64,000 nt of DNA from Gnetum montanum (Eukaryota > Streptophyta > Gnetopsida > Gnetales > Gnetaceae), in contig MNCI01015530.1 of NCBI GenBank assembly GCA_015680685.1, positions 71,887-135,886 on the forward strand, given 5' to 3'. The notes under the pieces were generated by a model, which saw only the letters and a list, made by a program, of their open reading frames with translations, did not search any database and was not told the DNA's origin. Below are positions 12,473-22,667 of this stretch, in pieces (position 1 is the first letter of the stretch; the number at the start of each line of letters is the position of its first letter). The translations under genes and the position numbers were made by a program.

Positions 12473-12781
12473 GTAAGCTCTTAGTCATGGGGGCCACAAA
12501 TGTTCCATTTTGACAAAATTGTTTTCACCATTTCTCTAACTCCCACAAAGGTTTAACTAGGAAATCAATTGTCAAACATAAAAGATAAAAGAGTTAAACC
12601 TTTGCGAAAAGATTTGGTGACAATCACAATGAATAATTAGTAAATAAATAAATAAATAATAAAACATTCACTCTTCCATGGTCTAACCTTAGTCAAATTA
12701 TAACCAACTAATAGGAAAGGTATTTAAGAATTTAAAGTTTTACATTATATCTACTAATTTGTGGATGTGTTGTGACCATAG
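12473..12781 (+). other. Predicted 5'-leader intron of the downstream ORF
   Basis: The donor is GAAG|GTAAGC at 12472/12473. The acceptor is GACCATAG ending at 12781, with a CTAAT branch-like site about 30 bp upstream. The first base after the acceptor is the A of ATG (12782). The sequence in between has no open frame. Confidence 0.5.
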
Positions 12782-15560
12782 ATGGCACCAAAGGGAAAGC
12801 ATCCATAAGAAGTAGGATCATCCCAACCAAGGAAAAAATGACCAAGAATGGGAAGGGGCCAGGAACAGGTCCAAGAAGAGCCAGTGACAACCCATGCAAT
12901 GGGACCTCTTTGAGAGTAGCCTGAATGGAATTTGTTTGACAGATTTCAAAAGTAAAAGAAGCCTCATAACAATCACAACGTGGAGAGGTACCAAGACTAG
13001 CACCAAGGCTTGAAGTCACATTAACATAAGCTTGCCTTGAAACCATCAAGCCTTGTGACATCCAATGCTCAGTTCTCCAAGAATTGAATTTCAGGCCATT
13101 TTTGGAGCATTTCCCAATAGAGGTTAAGACACAACTACAAACCTCTCCATGTGGCAAATTATCACTTCTAGTGGGGAGTGGTACATGAGAGAGAAATACC
13201 TCTTATGGAATAACATAAGGCTAGGCTCTATTGTAAAGATTAAGGACATCCAGTGTTCTATTTGGCTGAAGCAATTACATACGTGCTTGGGTTGCCTGAC
13301 ACAGGAACACAATTGGTAGAGTTGTTGACATAGGCTGACCCTGAAGCTAAGAAGGAGTGGACCTAGTGATGTTATGGGGTCACCCACAAGAAGTTTGATG
13401 CACTCACACCAGCGAAATGCATCTATTTCAAAATCACGGCCTATCACCTCAATCCAATGGTAAGGTCTAGTAAGGTGACTGCTTTTTTTGCCTGAGCATG
13501 CACCACTCTATGTGGGAGATTTCCTATAAACCTTTCACAATTGATCTACTTAGAGATCGAGAAATATTTCAAGGAGAATAAAAATTTAAGGAAAACCCTA
13601 CCCTTTCCATGCCTCATTTGGAAACTCTACAAAAGGGCAGGAATCATATGCTAGGCCAACGACATAATCAGACATGCTCCTTTGGCTTCATGATCCCAAA
13701 TGATGAAAGAAAAGACACTTGCCACCACTAAAGAAGAGGAGCAGAAGCTACCACCTCAACCACTCACTCAAGAAACAATGTTGGAGGCTCACATAACCAT
13801 TGAGCACTTACGAAAAATATGAGAGTAGCTCTTGTGTGAGTAAGAATAGTGTGCACAAATAGGTGATGGCGATCCATCTGCATATCGATCAACAATGAGT
13901 CACCTTAACGAGATGGCTTGAATAATTAGTCAAATGGAGAGAGGTGCACTGATATTCTCTACCTAGTGAATGTAGTTGCCCATGAGATTGAATCCCAGTG
14001 CCTAAGAGGTGATAGTGTCCTTATCATAATAACATTTATTCCCAAAAACTTCTAGGAATGCCACTTCCTTTTTAGTGCACTTGAAGGAGGGTGAGGGGGA
14101 AACTATACTGGTGATGCAGCACTAGGGGTAGGAGATGATTGTTGAAGTAGTTACTGACTTAGTTGCTAAAGCACTTAATGCACTTGTGACATCTGTACTA
14201 GATGTAGCCACACTTCAAGATGTGTAGATGTTTGCAGGTACAGTCAGTGGAAGATTAAATGTAGCTTAGCATGAAGAATTGCTAGATTGACTAGTAGGGA
14301 CCAGGCAAACGATTTCATATATCTTTGATCTTCTAGATAACATCACAGCAACCCAGTCAGAGTTGCTAGAAGTAAGGGGTAAGTGCATCATTTTTGAGGG
14401 ACAACTTGAAGTAGCTCAAGTACAAAACCAACACTTGGTCATGAAGATTTTTGAATTGCATGCCCACTTTGCTAACCTTATGCTTCTTAGCCAAGCAATA
14501 ACCAGAGATGAAGCTTTCAATAGCTTCAAGAAAAATTTAAGAGTACTGAGGAGGAAGTGGTAATGGCCATCTTCAACCAATCCATAGCAAAAGCAAAGAC
14601 ATATTCAGTTTAGAAGGACTTGGTTTAGATGCGTTAGGAGAATGAATCACTAACTACAAAAAATCATTGTCTACATAATGTTGATGTGCAAAAATAACAA
14701 ATGCAAGAATTTATCCATCAATAATAGGAGTAGCTTTCTAAGATGAATATTGAGTTAAGGAGATTGGCCATAGAGAATCAAAATCCATCTATGAAGGAAG
14801 CCCAAGCCTTACACCAGAGGTCTACCATCGAGATTGTCACTTGGAAAAATAAGGCTCTAAATTTTGAAAGAGTAAAGAATCATTACAAAGACTAGATTGG
14901 CTTGTAGAAGGAGACTAATGAGAAACACATTCAATTGGCTAAGGTAAAAGTCGACGAGATCCTCTAGCAAATCCAACATGGAAGAGAGGTGTGATAGCCC
15001 ATCATTGATGGGATTGATGCCTACAACAAAATGGAGATCCACCTAAAAGAGTTTTAGAGAGAGGAAATGATAGAATACATGGAGTTGGCCAATCCTTGCT
15101 ATGCAAATCGAACAATGCTAACTATTAGATGGCTATGGTAAGAATTAGAAAAATAAGTGCCCAGCTCATACTTGTTATACAAGGTCAATTTAAGCACCAT
15201 AAAGACACCAAGCAGAAGCTTGAGACAAAAAATGCTAAACTCAAAGTTCTCCACACATGATTCACAGACTAAAGATCTATCACCAAGAACCTGGCCAAGA
15301 GAATGAATGATTACTAGGAGCTGGAAGATTTAGTCAGAGCATTTGACATTGAGTGCAAACAATTTTCTTCCTTGTTTATCAACATGAAGGAGATGTTCCC
15401 CATGATGCCTTGTTGATGGGATATCCCCATTCCATCCCACATTGGAGATGTTGTGTGGACTATGAATGATCCCCAAAGCAAGGAAGAGAGAATGAAAGCA
15501 TTGTTGGATGCTTTCCATCTACCACCAAAATTATAGCTACAGTAGGACAACCACAATTTC
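12782..15560 (+). pseudogene. Athila downstream (env-position) ORF, plant-transposon-protein-like
   Basis: The translation begins MAPKGKHP directly after a predicted splice acceptor. With frameshifts and stops it continues through a region at about 13200-13650 (AITYVLGLPDTGTQLVELL; FKITAYHLNPMVRSSKVTAF; LPFPCLIWKLYKRAGI). That region resembles the 'putative plant transposon protein' domain (Transposase_32 type) found in Athila and related elements. From about 13700 to 15500 it is Glu/Lys/Gln-rich and probably coiled coil. The position between integrase and 3' LTR is where Athila carries its env-like ORF, but I see no signal peptide or membrane segment. The domain name is from memory and needs a profile search. 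Confidence 0.55.
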
Positions 15561-15868
15561 CTTAGCTATCACACATGCCTAAAGTAGGTGAAGGTCCCTC
15601 AAAACCTCAGGAACTACCACCTCCTAGGATTGTCTGATCTTCACTACCATCTTCATGCCATTAGAGGATGTGTTGTTAAAATTTTTGTAGAGTCATGTAA
15701 TGGTGTTCAATTTTGTGTCATGAACGCTACATTTTTTGCAATTTGTTGATCCGTACACTGAGGCACTCAGTTTTTGTCAAGTTAGTTTGTTTTGTTTTGT
15801 TAAGGGTCAATTAATAATCCCATACCTTCCCAATTTTGCAAAAGAACTCATGGATGAGTTTTCATTTA

Positions 15869-15880
15869 GCTGTGGGGGTA
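15869..15880 (+). other. Athila polypurine tract
   Basis: GCTGTGGGGGTA lies directly before the 3' LTR start (TGATGAGTCA at 15881). It is short and G-rich, as expected for the plus-strand primer. Confidence 0.55.
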
Positions 15881-16775
15881 TGATGAGTCATGGTTGGCTA
15901 TGTCGACTAGGCCTCATTAACTTGGCCCCATTGATTGGGTCTTATCAACAAGGCCTTGTTAATGCAAGGTTTTCTTTTTCCTATAAATATGATCTCATCA
16001 GTTGCATTTATGGCATGTCTTATCATAGTAGTAGCAGAACTTTTACAGTTTTCCCATTTGAGAGTTAGAATATTTTCTCGAGTGCCCGCAACAAGAGTCA
16101 TTGAGTGCATAGATGCTTATTTGAGCATTATTGTACCTTGGCATGATAGTGTGTGCGGTAATAAAGATAAGCTTTGTAATAAACATTGTAGCATTTTGGA
16201 ATATATTAAATATTTCATTCATGCATTGATGTTTTCAATTAGTTATTTAATATTTTCTAGTAATTAAGCTAATTAAGATAATTAAGCAAGATAAGCTAGA
16301 TAGATTAAATACATAAGTATGATTGCTTCAAGCATAACATGTATTTTCTTGGTAATCCTAGTAGTGTTAGTGCTTAGTGTGCCCAGTAGCATAGCGCTTG
16401 GTAACCTAGTAGTGGATACATGGGTTTAGGATGTGCATGGAAAGTAGAGAATGAATGCTTATGTTAGGATTAGTTACAGACTAATTAGTTAGTTAATTTA
16501 GATTAGTCATTAAATTACTTTCTCTCTCTCTCTCTCTCTTTAAGCACCAAAAAACATAAAATATAAAATGATAAAAATGATATGCCTAGATTACTCTTAA
16601 CCATACCATTATGTTTCAAAAATGTAATCGAAAAGACAACGAATGACCTTAAGGCAAGGTTCACTTCCTAGAAGGCTAGTATACTAGAAACTGTAAAGTC
16701 CATGGAATTCAACTAGATTGCGTGTGAACTCCATGATTCATATGTTTGGGTGTGGGGTTATCTCACTACTCATAA
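15881..16775 (+). repeat. Athila 3' LTR
   Basis: It starts TGATGAGTCA and ends CTCATAA. The motif array, a TATA box at 15982-15990 and the (CT)n tract at about 16519-16540 match the 5' copy. Several array units are lost relative to the 5' LTR. GTATT follows as the target duplication. Confidence 0.9.
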
Positions 16776-16780
16776 GTATT

Positions 16781-17893
16781 CAGAAACATCCATCTCATGA
16801 GCTAATATATACATAAAAATACAAATACACATAGGAGCTCAAACTTCTTCCTTTTTATCAATCCTAATTCTCCCCAACACCTTGGCTCCATCACCTTCAT
16901 AAAATATAGTTAGTATAAATTGAGTGGAAAGCCTTTATACTTCTCCTACCAAATGGCTAACAAGTGTTGTACTAAAGGAGAGAGAGTATTCTACATCAAG
17001 GGTTAGTCCTATATGAGCCTACAACAACCAATGCCTCATAGTGTAGTTAATGACTCATTTGGTAGCTTTTGCTCATAATATTAATAACAGTGCATCATAC
17101 ATGGTAATCAATGCACCATTAAAATTGATGAGTAGCTCCCATGGATTCTACAATCCAAGCTATAAAATAGCAAATTGAACAAGAAAAAGGAAAATGAAAG
17201 CTTTATTCTTGCTCAAATTGAGAAATTATAGCTAAAAGGAAGCACAAATTCCCAAGGACAGACAAGAGATTCAATCCAACTCTCATACACTCAATCAAAG
17301 AAATCACACACACACACAAGGATGATCATCAAGACACCTTTCCAAGACTCTATCTCTCTCTACTCTTCTCTCACTCACCTCTCTTTCCCTAGACTCTCCA
17401 TTTATACTCTCTTCATCAAATTGAAGGCCCAAGAGGTATATTTATGCCTTTCCCCCTTTGTCTCTTCATATTCCCTCTAATTTATTGTTCAATTAAATGT
17501 TTGTTAAAATCTGTGAAAGATGTCTTTGAGAAATGGAAGACATTTTCCTAGTGCAGAAGTTATCACAGTAGATGTCTTGCAGTGAATGTCTTGGCAAAGA
17601 TGTCTAATATGTAGTGTAGACATCTAATTGTTAGTGTCAACGTCTATCCTATTAGGGTCAAAGTTAAAGATGCATTTTTTGAGGCTAGGAACCTCTAGAC
17701 ACCTTCAAACAACTCCCCATAGCCCCCAGAATAGCAAAAAGTCATCAAAATGGTCTCCAAAACAGTTCCAAACATGCCAAAACTCTAGAGAAAGATCCCA
17801 TCATTGGAGAGATGTTACTTTGGCTTGTTTGATGTCCACATCAAAAACCATACCAAATATACATGGAAACTCATGCCAAAATACTAGCTCTTG
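16781..17893 (-). repeat. Chromovirus-type LTR remnant ('X', left copy)
   Basis: From about 17160 to 17893 this aligns in the same orientation with 50520-51350. Both share GAAAGCTTTATT-like text, CCATTTATAC (TATA box on the minus strand, about 17398), a run of AGATGTCT motifs at 17518-17640, a block AAAGATGC..TTTTGAGG, and AACATGCCAAAA. Identity is roughly 70% by eye. 16781-17160 is AT-rich and not clearly matched. I infer an LTR of the same family as the chromovirus at 49700-54130. Confidence 0.5.
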
Positions 17894-17898
17894 ATCAT

Positions 17899-19111
17899 TG
17901 ATAGGGGTCCTGTTGGTTTTAGACCAATGGGATTATATCATATGGAATGCAGTGTGATATTGTTGTAAGGTTCAAAGATGATGTTGAGTGGATTGCGAAG
18001 AATACTTGTATATATCATTGCATTCAATAAATATTAGGGATATTATAATATTAATAATTATATATTTTATAATTTTTATAGATTTTATGAATATAAAAAT
18101 AGAACAAACATAAATACATATGCATTGTAATTTATGTTGGGAACAAGTGCAATGCTCATGTTGCAATCCTTCTTGGGGATAGGTGCAACACCATACATGA
18201 AATGCAATAAATATGGCTCTTAGTTACAACCTCAATGGCCCAACATCGTGTTGTACTATTATGATCTTCTTGGATAAGGATGAATCTTTGTAGCTTATGA
18301 AAATAATAATTCAATAAATTTTTTATTATTTTAATATTTTATAAATTTTTTGATATTTTAAATATTTAAGGTAGTACTAGTGAAAGAAGGGAAAAATGTA
18401 AGCTTTATTTACTATAAAAACACTAGACTTTGTATCAACCAAATGGTTCTGGGCTATGCAAGCATGGTATCACTTTGAATAGAGTCTAGCCACACTTGTG
18501 AAAGTGACAACTTAAAAGACACACACGATAAAAAAAGGAATCAATATACCCAAGGGAGAATAGCTCTTCACATAAACCAAATGTCAAAAGCCCAAATGAA
18601 ATCTAGATGAAGACTAAGATTGATTAAGTTATGTGTGAGAGCTCATTCTGAGTATTTATAGTTTTTACAATGAAACCAAGGAAGTTCATCAATAGCTAAG
18701 TATCAACAAAGGTCCATCAATGTTTCCCTAGCTAATCAGAATGCCCTGTCGACATTTTGATTTGAAATTGACCAAGTAGAGGGTGTGCTAATGGAGATAT
18801 ACTAATGCCCCTACACTAACAAAGGGTAGTCATCCTAATTCCCCAAAAGCACACTTTGCATGGTGGATCTCGAGTGACAACCAAAACTTGAGTAAGCATG
18901 GCAAAGGAACCATAGAACATCCAAATAATGCCAAAATCATCCTAAGAAGATTGGAATCATGCATACAACCTTAAATTATGACATAGGGGGCTAGGGTACA
19001 TCTTGGAAGATTAAGAACCTCAACCAAACATGCTAGACTACAAACATAGGGCATATGAAATACTTCCCAAATCCAGTGCTTATAAGCAATATACAAATTA
19101 CCACCTCATCA
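17899..19111 (-). repeat. 3' LTR of element Y
   Basis: This 1213-bp LTR carries CTATAAATAC (minus strand) at 18652-18661. It matches the right-hand copy over its whole length. At 18811-18830 it preserves the empty target sequence, ATGCCCCTACACTAACAAAG, of the Copia insertion in the other LTR. Confidence 0.75.
18652..18661 (-). promoter_or_regulatory. TATA box of the Y LTR (3' copy)
   Basis: CTATAAATAC on the minus strand is conserved in the other LTR at 43458-43467. The adjoining GAGCTC(T/A)CAC text is also shared, so this is probably the LTR promoter. Confidence 0.6.
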
Positions 19112-19124
19112 TTCCTCCATGAGT
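19112..19124 (-). other. Polypurine tract of element Y
   Basis: On the minus strand CTCATGGAGGAA abuts TGATGAGG, the LTR start. Confidence 0.6.
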
Positions 19125-20419
19125 AAGTAAAGCTAGTCTCATAGATTTAAAATCCAAGATGCAAAAAAAACTACTAGACACATGACAATATTAATGCAGA
19201 GGAATTACAAATGTAAAATATAGATCATGACTACACTACTATACAAGCTACCTCACAAAGAAGTACCAAGGGATGGTGGCAAAGGAGAAAATCCCCTTGA
19301 CATGCTTGCATGATATAGGAAGAAGCTGAAAGCATAGGTCTCTGTCATACATCATTTTTACCTAAACTTTCTTTCATGTTATCTATCTTAAAATTGTCTC
19401 TTGCCAACTCCTTTGGCATTCATTTGGAAGATCTTGAAAGGACACATGCTCAACTTAAAAGATCAAGAGCATAACCATCTACCTCTAGATCTCTCTTTCA
19501 AGGGAGGTTTTTGATGTATAGGTGTTGGATTAGGTGATTGATGTTGTTCCTCCTATTTTTCATAAATTGATGATTCTTTTGTAGGTCCATAGACCAAGGA
19601 TTGAGATCCTTCAATATCCTCCCAAGTAGGTCCATGGAATCCCAAGCACAATTACCTAACATGATGAGATGTGAAAATGCTAAAAATGAAGTGGGATTCC
19701 CAAGGCATTATACTATTAAAATGGCCATAGGAATAATGATACATATAACACTTGGAAGCATGAGAGAAACATAATCACAACTATGGAATCAAGGAATGCA
19801 TGGGTAAGTAGAAATAAGCTAGAAATAATTTAAATAACCACCAAAATCACAGAGTACAAACTTGAATTAGTGCCTCTTTCCCATGATTGAGTTACAAGAC
19901 ACTTGGCTTTAACCATATGAACAATGCAAATGGAAAGAATAAGAAGAATAAATGTCCATGAAAATCTTAAAAATCTAATCAAGGATCAAACCAAACAAGC
20001 CAAAACAAGAGAACAAGAAGACCAAAACATTTACAATCTTATCTTGGAGGACATTTGAACTAATGGAGTTAGAAAGATGAGAAATAAATATAGTGCTCAA
20101 AGGTTAAACAAATAGGCATAATTGAGGTAAGATAAAAAGGGATTGTCATGATCAAACCTTGAAGCTTGTAGAGTCAACACTTACATAAGTGGAAGACCAA
20201 TTGAGTGCTTTATGCCATGCAACTATTGCCATGACTAGGAGATAAGCTTGAGCTCACTTGCTCATAATGCCAAGCCATCAAGGATTCACAAGTGGGTCCT
20301 CCACATAGTAGGCACATGTCTTTCTTACCCTTTTGAAACCCATTGATGGGATACCATGGATTCCCACCAAGTAGTGAGACATTAGCATCAAATGAAAGTC
20401 TATCCTCTTAGATGGCGAA
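19125..20419 (-). other. Element Y interior, part next to the 3' LTR
   Basis: No intact reading frame or recognised domain on either strand. It is contiguous with 38946-42651 once element N1 is removed. Confidence 0.5.
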
Positions 20420-20710
20420 TGAAACACTAGAAAATTTTAAGGCACTCTTGCTTCACCAGGGTCTTGGAACTGAGGCAAGGATTTTCACAAGTGTAGCCTC
20501 ATGACCGTTTGGCAAGAAATGAATGCACTAAGATTAGACTGTCTAGTCCAATAAGTTTTTTATCTCTAGAGTTGGCAGGCCTGATGGAATCTATGGCCTG
20601 CCCACCTGGAGAATTCACCGAGCTGACAATTTACCTAGAAACCATGCTAGGAGTTGTCAACGGTGCTCAGGATGGAAAAAATAGTTCAGAAAGTTTTATA
20701 GTGAAGAAGT

Positions 20711-21506
20711 TTGCTACGCTACGCTACGCTACACTATGTAGTGTAGCAAGCCTTGGAAAATAGTTGTTTAGGAAATCAAGTGCAAACTATTGTAGAACAA
20801 GGTGCTACACTATGGTACGCTACGCTATGCTATGTAGTGTAGCAAGCCTTGGAAAATAGTTGTTTAGGCAATCACGTGCAAACTATTGTAGAACAAGGTG
20901 CTACACTATGCTACGCTACGCAGTGTAGCAAAGGAAAATTAGAAAGGCCCAGCTTACCAAGTGGTTCCAATAAAGAAATTACATTTGGCAAGCACTCCGG
21001 CCTCCAAAACCAGTTGCCTTATTCAACTTCAAGTCCTTTAGCAAAGTTTCTTACTAGAAAGTGGGAAATTGAACAAAAAGCAGGATTTGTTGGCTGCTAC
21101 ACTATGCTATGCTATATAGCGTAGCACAGCATAACAAAAATACAAGAGCAGTAGAAAGTGTTTCAAATACAAGTTTAGCAAGTCCAAAAGCTTCCCTTCA
21201 CAAGGGGAAAAATTTGCAGTTTTTAGCATGATCAAGCTTCAAACAAACGTTTTCAACTTCAACACAAGTCGTAGATAAAACTAGTTGCTACACTATGCTA
21301 CGACACGTAGCATAGCAAAGATGCAAAACCAAATAAAAATGCTTCAAAAATTAACTTGACGTGCGCCAAGGCTTCTGGCAAATGCTGTTGACTCCAACGC
21401 AAGTTTTCAGATCGAATCGATGGCTACGCTGTGCTACGCTACATAGCGTAGCACAGCGTAGCAAGCAGCTACACCACACTAATGTGCTACGCTACATAGC
21501 GTAGAA
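20711..21506 (+). repeat. Seven palindromes of the GCTACGCTACATAGCGTAGC type in the N1 U3
   Basis: Centres lie near 20735, 20830, 20915, 21115, 21300, 21442 and 21495. The best copy, 21423-21462, has perfect 19-bp arms (GCTACGCTGTGCTACGCTA and its complement) around a 2-bp centre. The others share the arms with CG/TG changes. Six copies remain in the 3' LTR (37340-38050). They stand upstream of the TATA box, so they may be promoter or chromatin elements, or a hairpin that was amplified. Confidence 0.85.
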
Positions 21507-21708
21507 AGTGAATATGCTACTTCAATGTGCTTCATTTCTCGCTTGCATTGTTGGCACACTTGATTCTAGCATTTCCAGTTTCGACGACATGGTTGCAGCG
21601 TAGCAAGTTATAACTGGTGTTGCACATCTTTGCAGTACGGGCACGTCAGCATCTCATGGGGTCCAAGACACGTGGCATTCAGGCCTCATTTCTCACCTGC
21701 TCTTGGCC

Positions 21709-21718
21709 CTATAAATAC
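21709..21718 (+). promoter_or_regulatory. TATA box of the N1 5' LTR
   Basis: CTATAAATAC after GGCC. The 3' LTR has CTATAGATAC at 38226-38235, a one-base loss. Confidence 0.7.
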
Positions 21719-22428
21719 CCCTACAAACAATGCTCAAAGGGTTGGCTTTTTTGCAGAAAGAACTAGCATTTTTTCATTGAAGAGAGCGGTTGGCAAGTTG
21801 GCAATATGAGTTGGCTTTTTGCATTGGCACGTTTTGCGTGTTGGCTTTTCTTTGCGGTTGGCTTTTTGACTCAAAGAATTGGCATTTTTACATTAACAAG
21901 AGTAGTTGGATGGTTGGCATTTTGCATTGGTTGGTTCTTCTGGTTGGCATTTCTCATGTAAAGGGTTGGCATCTTTGTGCAGTTGGCTTTTAAGTTCACA
22001 CTCAAAAGCATAGTTGAGGCATTTTGAGCATTTTGGTCATTCTTGAACTCTTTGTGTGCCTTTGGCATTGTATAACTTGTTATACATTTTCAAATAAGGC
22101 GAAGAATCAAACCCATGACTTTGCGGCGGTGCATTCTCTTACCCCACTTTATTCTATTATCTCTTTATGGTTATTGTTGTTTGGTATTATTTTATTTATT
22201 CCTACATTTATTGATCATCAGTTTTGCCTCGCGTATCTCACATTTAAAAAACATTCACATAAGGTTAAGTTACAGCAATTAAGTCCCTATCTAATTGACC
22301 AGACCATTCAGGGTGCCCTGCGTCCATTTTTTATCCAGCATGGCCCTTGCACGGATCTGGAGTTAAACTATTCTCCAGCAACCTCTTGGTGTTTCTAGCC
22401 ACTGACATTTTTGGTTGATACAGTTTTC

Positions 22429-22445
22429 TGGCGCTAGAAGGAGGG
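22429..22445 (+). other. N1 primer-binding site
   Basis: TGGCGCTAGAAGGAGGG lies 6 bp after the LTR end. A sequence of this form is, from memory, typical of Tat/Ogre-lineage elements; I did not confirm the matching tRNA. Confidence 0.7.
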
Positions 22446-22667
22446 CCTTTTGGTGCCTTCTCCATGTCTCATGGTAGTCCTGCATGCTTTCTGTACCTCA
22501 TCATGCACTAGCGTAAACATAATATCCTTTTGCGGTTGTTTATGCATCGTGTGGTGTAGATTGGTCGCCACGACGGTTCCTTTGGAATCCTGCAAGATGA
22601 AAAGCCTCTGATCGTCTCTTGATCTCTTTATTTTTCTTACTTGCAAACCCTTTTCAACCTGACAAAA

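Larger units (their letters stand above)
3491..16775 (+). mobile_element. Athila-like Ty3/gypsy LTR retrotransposon, full length but decayed
   Basis: This 13.3-kb element is bounded by two LTRs (3491-4417 and 15881-16775) that both begin TGATGAGT. A 5-bp duplication flanks it with one mismatch: ATATT (3486-3490) and GTATT (16776-16780). Internal order is PBS, gag, protease, RT, RNase H, integrase, a 1.6-kb spacer, a long downstream ORF and a purine tract. The tRNA-Asp-type PBS, the large size and an extra ORF after integrase fit the Athila lineage. Every coding region carries stops and frameshifts, so it is immobile. Confidence 0.85.
20420..22422 (+). repeat. N1 5' LTR
   Basis: The 2.0-kb LTR contains seven GTAGC-type palindromes between 20711 and 21506, a TATA box (CTATAAATAC) at 21709-21718, then a GTTGGC(T/A)TTTTGCATTGG-like repeated stretch at 21785-22000. 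It ends GATACA directly before the PBS. Confidence 0.9.

Noticed and set aside
12732-13157. 141-codon minus-strand open frame
   Set aside because: It is the shadow of the Athila downstream ORF, which carries the recognisable domain on the + strand.
12782-15560. Athila downstream ORF as a true envelope gene
   Set aside because: I see no signal peptide, transmembrane segment or fusion motif; similarity is to plant transposon-protein domains, so only 'env-position' is used.
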